DNA of 64,000 bases from Rhododendron vialii (Eukaryota; Streptophyta; Magnoliopsida; Ericales; Ericaceae), in assembly GCF_030253575.1 (NCBI RefSeq), contig NC_080564.1, positions 23,212,001-23,276,000 of the forward strand, written 5' to 3'. The position numbers were made by a program, and so were the translations under genes. Below, one piece after another: positions 49,749 through 60,500 of this stretch; positions within the stretch are counted from its first letter, which is position 1, and every line of letters begins with the position of its first letter. The notes under the pieces were generated by a model. The model ran no database searches, was not told the origin of the DNA, and saw only the letters and a list, made by a program, of their open reading frames with translations.

Positions 49749-50940
49749 ACATATCTCATCACCAGGCCCCGCAGGTAACCCTTTTCAACACAGGGCCCTA
49801 TTGGTTACCCTTGCCATAGCCATGGCTCAATCACAATCCACAACCTCATAACTCAACACTTTATCAGTTACCATTTTCCCATTTCTTAACATCGTCTACG
49901 TGAATCACTACTCGTAACCACCCAGTGAATCTAGGTCCATTCTAGCACATACAACATGATGTGATCAATAATAGCTCAATTCATAGCATGATATATTTCA
50001 ATGAGATAACAATATAGCAATCTATATGTGCAAATAAGTAAACACGTAAGGGGTTCGGATTTGGCCAATGCCTTTTGGTTTGCTTAAAATTTTTATCGAA
50101 CAAACATGTTCATGAGTAATTCTATCAAATTTCGTAAGCCTTGGGGTAATTAGGAGTAAGTCTAGGGTAAGGGTACTAATAAGTGAATTTAGAATATAAT
50201 TTGTAATAACTAAATTTGTTAAGGTTTATGTTTAAATTTTGTTGCACTACAGCTACAACCTTTAGCCGTTTATAGTTCTAACTTTTGATAATAGTATTTT
50301 CACTTAATCAATTTCTTAGCTAATGCAACACTTTATTTAAAAAGAATTCAAAAGTGTTCTAATGATTATTTAAGAAAATTTTATTTTATACATTGTTTCA
50401 TTCATAAACAATTAGGTCTAGTATTATTTATTATGACAAAATATATCTATTAAACACACTAGACAACAACAATGGATCATAAAATTATTATTTTTTATTT
50501 TTTTTGTTCAAATTTGCTATTAGCACTTATTCTATCATATACTTTATTATGTTCATTAGTTTACTAAAAATAATTATTACTTATTTTGTTCACCGTATTA
50601 GAATAACATCATTCTAGGCAAGGCAAATGATCATAAGCATATATCCATAACGTCTAGGAATTTACTTTCACATTTTGAGTTCAAACAATTGAATACTAAA
50701 CATATTTGGGGCTAAATCTGCAAGCATACAAATTTCAGGGCTGAAAATGTAATATCAGTGCAAAGTTTCTACAAACTACCACATGCAGTATACACGGAAA
50801 AAAAAGGAAAAAGAAAACAGAGTATAGGGTCTGATCTTTTTGTTTCAACATGGATGTTGATTCTCGCCACTTTTAAGTAATAGAACTAATATATAGGGGT
50901 AAAAATATACTTAGGGGAAAGTAGGAAAGCGATTATTCTA

Positions 50941-51201
50941 CCTCGGTTCCGGCCGAAAAAGCGAGTAACGATTCCGGATAATTTCAGACCATTGGAGAAG
51001 ACGATGGTGAGGAGGGACCTCAGGGCAACTGTGAACTGTGGTGGCGGTGATTTTGGAATGTTTGTTGATGGGTGGAGTGATTGGAGATCCGAATTTGTGG
51101 AGTGGTGGAATGTAAAAAGGATGTGAGAGAGAGGAATTCAAGAGAGTCGAGGGAGAGAGGATACTGATAATAATAAGAAGGATAGGGAACAAGTGCCACA
51201 T
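50941..51201 (-). other. Possible small secreted-peptide-like exon inside the composite element
   Basis: On the minus strand an ATG at 51201 opens about 86 codons. The N-terminus looks like a signal peptide (MWHLFPILLIIISIL), followed by a Pro/His/Ser-rich tail ending ...RYSLFRPEP. A GT donor follows at about 50940, so this may be a first exon. A CT-rich (sense) leader, the GA tract at 51241-51268, lies just upstream. No homologue is recognised. It may be only a fortuitous frame in a transposon. Confidence 0.3.
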
Positions 51202-51240
51202 TTGGTGGATTTTCAATTCTAATGTATGTGGACGCGTGTA

Positions 51241-51242
51241 TG

Positions 51243-51276
<34 letters not shown>
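51241..51276. repeat. (GA)n tract followed by a G-run
   Basis: gagagaga for about 28 bases, then ggggggggg. It is intragenic to the composite element. Confidence 0.9.
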
Positions 51277-51585
51277 AACAAAATCCCTTAAAATGTGGGG
51301 TGTAAGTTTGAAGGATAAGGATGAAGGTGGTAGAGTATGAGAGTGAAGTGGAGAGTTAGTTCTAATAGGATTCTAGTTAGGGTTTAGATAAGAATGATAG
51401 GAAATGAATATGGATGAATGTATATCTAAAGTATATATATCATATATATTTAAATGGGTAATATCAATTATATATGTAATCATGTATTTTAATTATTCAA
51501 TCTAATTAGTTATTGATTTAGGAATTTAACATTATAAATTTGTATTAAAAAAAATTAGGTTGAAAATCCGGGTCGTTACAGATTT

Positions 51586-52615
51586 GGTATTTACCAAGTT
51601 GCCATTTTGTACAACTAATGGTCTAGATTTATTGAGGGGACAAATCTGAAGCGTCGGTTGTCTTTTGGATTCAAAACCAGTCCTCCTTATTATATAGATA
51701 TATACTAGGTGTTTGATAGTATGAGTTAGATAAGTCTTAAGGTGAAGTGGTAGACCCGTTTAATGTTTTTGGGTTCTTAAGTCGTGAGTTCCAATCTTAC
51801 CTCCAACAAATAAATGCCATTTTTTAGTTTATGACCAGTTAAAAAATATAGAAATGGAGAGTCAAACACACGACCTCGAAGATAGGAGAGGTTTCCTACC
51901 ACTAAAACACACCCACCTATTGTGTCATATTTATAACATAAACAATATTTAATATAACAAAAAATTACGGGCAGTCCCAAAATTGCCTCTTTAATTCTCA
52001 TTAACGTGTACGACCCATTTTTATTTACTTGCAAGTCTAGATAGTAAAGTGTGGGCCTCTCCTAGATGGTACATTTTTTAGATTGAGCTACAGTTCTCGA
52101 GAATATGAACCAATTACTAACATCGGCTGATAAATTTCTCTTAATATAATTCAATTTTGGAGGCCTTATTATTGGGCCAAAAATTAGAGGCCATAGGCGG
52201 TGGCCTAGTGGGTTTATACCCAGGGCCGGACATAAGAGAGAGACACCTCCTAAAGGATAGCACAACCCCTGGTTGCCACATCAAAACCCACGTGTTCAAT
52301 AATTGTTTCTATTTTTATTTCACTGCAAGTCTTTTTTCTTTGGCTTAAAATTGCATCCTGATCATTCTTTTCTTTTTGGCATAGTCTTTTCTTTGTGTTT
52401 CTCTCGGTAATTATTATTGCATTGCCGCCAAACCACCCCAAACCCTTTTTCGCTAGTCTTGATGGAATATGTTATCACTTTGCCAAAATAGTAGGGGTGC
52501 AGGTGTCCAAAACTAAAGTTGATGGGATCTAAGTGATATTTTCTCAAAGTAAAAGGGAGTAAAATTGTATCGATAATATTTTAAACGAATGAACGTTCAT
52601 AATCTTATGTTGTAG
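51586..52615. other. Intergenic DNA with tRNA-like SINE heads
   Basis: No gene was seen. Two opposed tRNA-like heads lie at 51720-51800 (+) and 51840-51920 (-). At 52150-52230, ggaggccttatta and gggccggacat are words common in plant repeats. Confidence 0.4.
51720..51925. mobile_element. Two opposed tRNA-like SINE fragments
   Basis: Plus strand: aggtgaagtggtagac (A-box-like) and gagttccaatctt (B-box-like). Minus strand: ttttagtggtaggaaacct and gtgtttgactct. Neither folds into a convincing intact tRNA by eye. Confidence 0.35.
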
Positions 52616-53433
52616 AATTGCATTGGGGTAATTGATGGCACTTACATAAAGGCTCACCTTTATACCACTGAGCTACGGAAATGGATAGGTCGGAAGGGGT
52701 ATGCAACCCAAAATATTATGGCCGTATGTGACTTTAATATGTGCTTTACTTTTGCCTTAACAGGATGGGAAGGAAGTGCGCACGACACCAGAATATTCTA
52801 TGATTGCATAAGGAATCTAGCTAACAATTTTCCACACCCACAAGGAGGTTAATCTAAAAAAATCTTTTTAGATGAGTTTACGTTTGTTAGTGTTATAATA
52901 GTCATTATTAACATTTTGTTTTAATCTTTTTTTTCTCCTAAATTTGGACAATGTCTGCAGATGAGTTTTACTTGATAGATGCCGGGTACCCAAATACTCG
53001 AGGTTTTCTAGCGCCGTACAAAGGTTATACATATCATGCTCCCGATTGGCGGAATGGAGCCGTACCAAGGAATAACTACGAAAAATTCAATAAAATACAT
53101 TCATCTTTGAGGTGCACTATACAAAGAGCCTTTGGAGTATGGAAAGCGCGTTGGCCATTGATATGTGACATTCCTGTTGGTTACACATTTGAAACACAGA
53201 AAGCTCTTGTAACTTCAACAATGGCCATCCATAATTTCATAAGAAGGACTAACATGCTTGATATTCCTTTTGGGTTCTATGATCAGCGACCTAATTTCAT
53301 GCCTTCGGATCGTGGCATAGAAACTACCGCACCTAACGGTGAACATGGGAGCCAATACCTCGGCGATGACAACCCCATGGCCAATGTAAGGACTGGAATA
53401 CGAGATTGGATTGTCAATCATAATATTTGTTAA
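52616..53433 (+). pseudogene. PIF/Harbinger (HARBI1-like) transposase, 5'-truncated
   Basis: Two exons, 52616-52847 and 52961-53433, join in phase 1 (PHPQG|DEFYLIDAGYPN). The DDE_Tnp_4 nuclease core is visible: first Asp in GVIDGTYIK (52634), FTFALTGWEGSAHDTRIF with the second Asp at 52784, and GFLAPYKG. The third acidic residue, usually Glu in IERxFG, is Gln (IQRAFG, 53122-53124), so catalysis is probably lost. The N-terminal helix-turn-helix part is absent upstream. It could be a decaying transposon or a domesticated ALP1-like relative. Truncation favours decay. Confidence 0.75.
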
Positions 53434-53976
53434 AGTGGGTCTAGTGTTGGCGGTAGTTTTTGTTGGGTATTTTTAAATTTCTAGACTTTAATTTCTTGTG
53501 TAAGACCTTAATTTCTTCGGTAAGACTTTAATATGTGTGACATTTTAATTGCTTCATGTGGGTCCATTGTTGGAAGACTGAAATTTGTAAACTTTAATTC
53601 GTTTGAAAAGTTCTTGGATTTATCTTATTGGTATTCCTTCTTAATTATCTGTAAAAAAAAAAAAAAAAAAAGCAGGAGACGTTCAATTAACCAAGAATAA
53701 TACAAATTACAAATATAAATTTTACAAAATTTATTGAACCATCAATTCACACATTATATTCCATAATAAAAATAATCAAAGGCAATATGGTAAAAAATCA
53801 AATCATAACTCATTTTCATCACACATCTCCAAACACTCTATCAAATTCAAAAACTCATTCTGATCATAATCCAAAAAGTCAAAAAATTGAAAATGAAAAG
53901 CCAAAAAGTAGGCTCCCAAACACCACCGTTGTAAAGGAAATGTAAGGTTATGTTTGGCTCTCTTCCCAGCCGAGGA
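53434..53976. other. Intergenic AT-rich DNA
   Basis: This follows the transposase fragment. A poly-A run lies at about 53653-53671. No gene was seen. Confidence 0.4.
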
Positions 53977-53979
53977 TTA

Positions 53980-54266
53980 GAGCATCTTCAATCCATGCTC
54001 TATTTCTTCATTTTGGAGGAAAAACATTCTCCAACTCATCCTCTAAAACTCTCCTCAATTTAGGAGGATGAACTTTGATCATTTAAATATAAAGGATGAA
54101 GGAAAAAATAGAGAATCTCATCCAAATATGTGTTGGAGTTGAGAAATAGAATGTTGGGTTGGAATTGAAATAAATAGTACAATCTTCTAAATTTACTTTT
54201 CAAATAAAATAGATTAATTTAATCCTTTCAAATAGAGATTTGGAGGGTGTTGGATTGGAGACGCTC
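53980..54266. mobile_element. Tourist-like MITE (287 bp)
   Basis: The left end gagcatcttcaatcca and the right end (reverse complement gagcgtctccaatcca) form a 16-base terminal inverted repeat with two differences. TTA flanks both sides (53977-53979 and 54267-54269), the PIF/Harbinger target. It has no coding capacity and lies about 270 bases upstream of TOM5. Confidence 0.8.
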
Positions 54267-54465
54267 TTAGCATTGTCCAGCTCCCAAGCAATGTGCGCTC
54301 TCCACATGACCAGTTTACGCAAATACCCTTCATCGTTGTGAAAATTGTCAAGCATCAGTGTATGGGTATTTCAGTCTTTCCGCTTTTCAACCTCCTTGTA
54401 AACTAGTACAACAGATCTGCCGTCACTCGTGAAAACCCCAACCCAAAACCCTATTGAAGCGCGCG

Positions 54466-54495
54466 CTCTCTCTCTCTCTCCCTCTCCCTCTCCCT

Positions 54496-54527
<32 letters not shown>
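54466..54527. repeat. CT-rich microsatellite in the TOM5 leader
   Basis: About 62 bases of CT/CCCT repeat end 11 bases before the TOM5 start codon. Confidence 0.9.
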
Positions 54528-54538
54528 CGTGAGCTTCG

Positions 54539-57500
54539 ATGGCAGACTCTATGATTTCGATGGACAAGATCAAGGCTTTCTGGCACTCACAGGTTCACGA
54601 CGAACAGCAATGGGCTCAAAACATGGTGACCTTTCTCTCTCTACATATGTATATTTATGGATTATATGCCTGTATCTTTGTATGTACATGGTGGTGTAAT
54701 TTTTTTATCGTATATTTTAAATGCCTGTATCTTTGTATGTTTCGCTGTTGATTCGCGTATTGCAGATCAGGACTAATTTTAGAGTAGTTGGAGAAAATAA
54801 AAAGGTTTTGTAATGCTTTTTTCAGCCCTTTGTTTGGGGTCTAAACGAGCTGAGCCGAGCTTCGTAGTGGTCGAGCTCGGCTTGTTTACTAAACGAGCCT
54901 AAAACTCTGAGATCGAGCTTAGCTCGGTTGTTTTTACAACCGAGCCTTTACAACCGAGCCCTTAACAAGCCGAGCTGGGCTTTTAAGTGTCGAGCTCGGC
55001 TCGGCTTTTTAGTGTCAACCTCGGCTCGGCTTTTAAGTGTCAACCTCGGCTCGTTTAGTACAAGCTCAATACTCGAGCTCGGTTCGAGTACGACACAAGT
55101 CGAGCCGAGCCTTAAGAAGCTGAGTGGTCGTTTGCAGCCTATGTATTTTGATTGAACCCGGTGCAAAATTTTGTTAGCAATGGGAGCACGATTTTGTAAA
55201 ATATAACAGCAAAAAACATTACACACTAGATATAACTTTATACACACTGTTTGGACTATGGAGTGGTGGGTTTTGTTTATGGAGTGGCAAAATGTACGTG
55301 AGGTGGCAGAGAATACGTTCAAAGTTAATTTAGGTTAGAATTTATGAAGAATACGATCATTATAATAATTGGGTTGTGGAAAGTTTGGGGGTGGCGGTTG
55401 CCCCTTTCAGCGCCCCTTGGTACATGTCTGCCTTTGTTTTATTTTCAGATAAAAGGAGAAATGTCTTTTGTAACACAAACAGATTTCGACTGCGTAGGCA
55501 ACTTGTATAGATCTTATGTGGCATTATGTTGAAAAAGAGCTTTATAGCTGGACCAGTTGCATATGATCATTTTAGTAGACTTTTTAAATTGGGTTTTTTA
55601 GAGTCTTTAGACTTTAGTGTTCTGAACTATTAAAGTTACGCCATTTTAGTCCTTCATCTGTTGTTCCTGTATATATATATATAGACTGTCATGTATAATT
55701 GCTCAGTGTATAGCTATACCGATGGCATCACTGCCATTAAATTATGAATGTTTCCCTCTGCATATCTCAATGAAGATTCTAATTACCTTGTAACCGGTGG
55801 TTTCAGTTGTGGTTTAGATAAAAGGAAAACTGCTGGTTTTGGTTATGGTTTCGGTTTTAGATATGGCTTTGGGTTTTACATTCTACCAATTACCGCACCG
55901 AATAGTATGGTTGCCATCCCTACCCACTGTTTGAAAACCAAAACAAGTATCATTTTTCCAGCAACTAAATTTTGCTTTCTCCGAATAAAACTCATCATTA
56001 GGTTGTGTTCCAACGTAAGCCCCGTTCCCGAAAGGGAAATAAGTACTTATTTTTTAAGAAGGCAATTTCAAGCTCAAAAATCACGTGCTTACGCAAATAA
56101 TTTTTCTATCAATATGGATCTTGTTTGATAGATCTCATTGGATATCTTTTATACGGTGCAAAAAAAATTAAAAAATTATTTTTCATTTACGTTATTTTTG
56201 AGTTTGAAAATGTGAAATAAATACTTATTTTTTAAGAAGGTGTTTTAGAACAGGGCCTAAGGTAGCCTTCATATGTATGGGCATCTTACAAAATGAGGCA
56301 TAACCTGCCATAGGAGATTAGTGTGGGCATTAGACTACTGCTCAGCTGGAATCAGATAGCATAATATCCAACATGCAGAACCTACTTAAGCCTACATAGT
56401 CATAGTTACAACAAATTCAGCAACATAATAAATGCCATTTTTTGGATGTGCAGGGCCCTTAGGGCCTCAGCTAAGTCCCCAGTGGCCCCAAACAAATGCA
56501 GCCACTCTTCGAAGTAGGGGAAGGGCTTGTTCATGCTTTTGCATCAATATAACTCTACACAAAGTTGGAAACAAACTGTGCATTAACTAAAAATGGTTAG
56601 TATGCACAATAACAAAAACTTAATGTATGGTGATGAATTTTACCCTCACAAAGTTCTCCCACACATCATCACTATCCACCGGTATCATCTTTCCATTTTC
56701 ATCCCACCCAAAACCACTTAGCTATAGTGCCTCTTGCAGCATGTGGTATTGCTTCATCCACATTTCGATTTTGGACTCAATGTGAGGGTTTACCCTCGAG
56801 TCAGTCCCAAGGAAACCCAGGCTTGAGCTGTCCCAAATTGAGCTTCCGGTTTGTGTTTTTTGTTCACCAAGTCCGTCATACATGTATCCCATGAGGAACT
56901 CCTCCTCCCTTTTTGACCAAAACTTGTGAGGTTGTTTGCCACTCCTTTTACTCATACCTATTTTCCACACTTTAGAGAACAAGATGCTTAATTACTAACA
57001 AGAAAAGAAAACCAAAATGCAATACTGAAATTGCAGAACATGGGAAAAAGAAGAAGTTATTATCATAGCGTTACAATTATACCCACTTACAGGTGTCAAA
57101 TTTCATAGAGGTAGGCATCCAAATTTGATGATCAGCACATTAAAAAAAGCTAGCTAGTCAACTAAAAACCCACCCCAATTAGTTATATTTACTGTGTCAA
57201 ATAGTATATCTAATTTTGCATGGGATAGTTACACAACTATTATTCAGTTTTGGAGTTGAACTGCATGGGGTAGTTTTGACTTATTGGAGGTGTGTCCATG
57301 TGTAGATAATATATGAAGTTATTGTGAGTAAAGGAGAATAAGCAAAAAGGAAAAATAAGCAAAGCAGTAAAAGATAACAATTGAGAGGGAGAGACCTGTG
57401 AAGAGGAAGCGATGAGTCAGACTACCGGTGAGCAAACAGAATCCCAATGTCCTCTCCAACAGCTCCATGTTTTTCACCTCTGGAGAAATTGAGGATATGT

Positions 57501-60500
57501 TGGGGTTTCTCTTGGATTCTCACGATGTTAATGCTACAGGGGCAACAATTGTGTCAATAGTTAAAAAAGGGAGGTCATATGTGTCCTTCCACATTCAAAC
57601 CCATCGGACAGGATTTCATAATAACACCCCCCATGGGTTGGTGAATCCAGTGAAATGGGGGGATTCACAATCCTCTTTGATTAGCAATCTAGCCTGTCAA
57701 AACCAAAACATACAGGATTTTTTAGGGCCCCACCACCTTCATTATCCTATCCCATTGCCTATGATACATGGATCCGCAATTTTGGGCGGAGTACCCGTGT
57801 CGACACGACACGACACGGGTACGGGTGCGGGATATGTGTCAGATACGGTGGTAGAAAATCGGACACGTTGGGTTTAGTTGGGAGTCTGATCGAAGAAGAA
57901 GAAGGATCGAAGAAGTAAAGTCGTACCTTCTTTGGAAGAAGAGGTGCACTACTGCCATCGTCGAAGAGTGACCAGAAGAGTTACAGTCGCCATAGTTGGA
58001 GAGAGACCAGAAGATGCGCAGTCGCCATCGTTGGAGAGTAAGAAGAGCGATGTAGGATTTAATAGAGTAGTTGGGCTTCTTTATTTATTGGGCCTCTTTA
58101 CTAAATAGAAGTGATGGGCTCTGTATTGGGCTTATCTACTAATGTAGTTGGGCTTCTTTATTTTTTGGGCTTTTTAATGTATAGTCCAAAGTTAATAAGT
58201 TGTGTGGAGTTAATGCATCCATCTATTATGAATTTGGGCTACATATTGGAGTTGGGCCACGTTAATGAGAGAAATTACACGTATATTAGTATTGTATAAA
58301 GAAAACGATATTTTTATGAGATAATTTTACATATACTTATATAGAAAATATAAAATTTTCTATATATAAATATTTAATCAGCGGATCCCCACACCCGTAT
58401 CCAAATTCGGATACATATCCCCGAATCCTCTATTTTCAGTTTTGAGGTGTCCAACCCTTAGATATGTACCCGCACCCAATTCACGTACCCGTGTCCATGT
58501 AACACAGCCCATTGCTGAGCCCTGCTATCAAACACGGCCATAATGAAAAAGAGCTGAACAGAGTATGTAGTGTTCTAAAAGTCGGATGCCTGGGTCAGCT
58601 AGTCCCCTCCTAGGTGCTTAGATTAGGCAGCCGACTAGTCCTCATCTAGGGCCCTCGGCGTCCGACTAGTCGGCGCCCCTTTTCCACCCGACTATCGATT
58701 TTTAGAACATTGGTTGCATCACCTAACCGTGCTCCATTTAGTTTGGGCTTGCTTGAGGAGTCTAGGAATCATTATAGACTGTTGTAAGGAAACCAAAGCA
58801 TGCTTATTGTTTGCCTTTATCTTAATGGTGTTGGAGCTTAGTTACACGAAGCGGGAGCGGGAGCGGGGGCGGGGACGGGGGAGCGGATGATCACAGAAGT
58901 GTGGGAGCGCCATTGGGAGCGGTTAGGAAAAATTATTAAAATTATAAATATATTTTGGAATTTTATATTGTTAAATGTCAATATAAAAATATTATTCTGC
59001 CACATAAAATATTACTATTAAAATTATAAGTTTCTAGTTATATTTCAACATTTTTATTGTAGCACATGATTACACAATAGAGCTCTTTGTGCATATTAAG
59101 TAGGCGTAAAAATTAAGGGCATTAATATGACTCTAGAAGGTTAATATCAGACGTGCTCACTAACAAGATCAAAACAACTTTAAAGGTACCAATTGCAACT
59201 TGAATCGTAAGTCTCTCAACCGTTTTTTGGTTGTAAGTTCCCATATAGGTAAGGAACGAGTTCCCGTCGTCATTGGGACGGGTTTCTTGGAGTTTCCTGT
59301 CGAAGAAACGTGGGCATAGTTGAAGGTTCCTGCAACTAAGTGTTGGAGAGCATTAGAGCACTGTCATGGAGATTCTGATCTTGTGCTGGGTCTTGTAAAG
59401 TGAGCTTGTACATAGAGATTCTAAAAGATAAGAGAGAGTGCTTGTTCATGGAGATTCTAAAAGATTAGAGTTATACATTTAGAGGTGGCAATTGATCCGA
59501 GTAAATGGGGAAGCAATTCCAGTCTGACCTTAATGGGATGGGTTCTGGATGGGGATGAATCAGATTACGGCAGGTTTGTGGACAAATATGAAAACCAAGT
59601 GACCATGGTGTAAAGGTTAGGCGCGGCCGCGTGGCACTCCACCCTGATTACTCTTGTCGATACTGGTTGAGGAATTCACATAAGTGACTTTGGGAATCTG
59701 TTGTGTAGCATTATCTTCTTGATCTTTAGCTCTATTGTTGACGGAAAGTTATTTTTCGACCTGTGACTGGGTGTGATAACCAAATAGTAGTGTGGGCCTG
59801 TGGGGAAGAACAGCTTGGGAATGTATTTAAAGACATGGTCAGGTGCAGGATGGGATAGCACCTGCCAAGAGTTGGGTCAGGGTTGACATCTTTCTTCATG
59901 GGAAGGGTTCAGGTTGAGGGGTTCCCCATTCAACTCTCAATCATGGTCCTCTGTAATCACAAGATCAAATACGGAAAGTAGCTAAATTGAATTTGTTTTG
60001 AATGCTACATTGCTGGATTTCCAATGAAAGAGGTGGTAGAATCCTTGATACCAATTCGTTTATTATCAGTTTATAACATATAGTTGTCAGAATCGTACGA
60101 TTCACGATTCGTATCGTACGATTCGATACGATTCGGTGGGTAATCGATACGAATAGGCTGCCGAATCGGAAATAGCTGAGAATCGTAAGTGAATCGGTGA
60201 TTTACGATTCGTATCGTACGATTCGATACGATTCGGTGGGTAATCGATACGAATAGGTTGCCGAATCGGAAATAGCTGAGAATCGTAAGTGAATCAGTGA
60301 ACCATTCGATTCACTTAAAATTTTCGAAATTCATTTTTTACTCTTGTTTTGCTTCTTTTGTTGTTTAAAAAGGGTTCAAATATTTTTTTAAGGTCTAGTA
60401 TTGTTATATGTCATTTTTTGTCTATGTTATATGGATAGATAATAAGAAAAAGAGATTTATTACGAGAGTGAATCGAAAATGAGGAAGATAAATGGAATAT

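Larger units (their letters stand above)
44142..51580. mobile_element. 7.4-kb composite element, TGTAAC...GTTACA ends, GATTT duplication
   Basis: The left end tgtaacaccccgatttttca and the right end (reverse complement tgtaacgacccggattttca) are inverted repeats of about 20 bases. gattt flanks both sides (44137-44141 and 51581-51585). A 5-base duplication and TG...CA ends fit an LTR integrase, so this could be a solo LTR or large LTR derivative. No LTR pair, gag or pol was found. A second tgtcacacccc end at 44782 and a long-inverted-repeat element at 45737-48610 indicate nested insertions. The block at 44620-44780 (gctaacta...cgtctcat...catgatgtat) recurs at 49587-49750. Confidence 0.55.

Noticed and set aside
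57428..57877. 149-codon plus-strand frame in the TOM5 intron
   Set aside because: No recognisable domain; it overlaps the edge of a repeat element, and its last part is low-complexity repeat.
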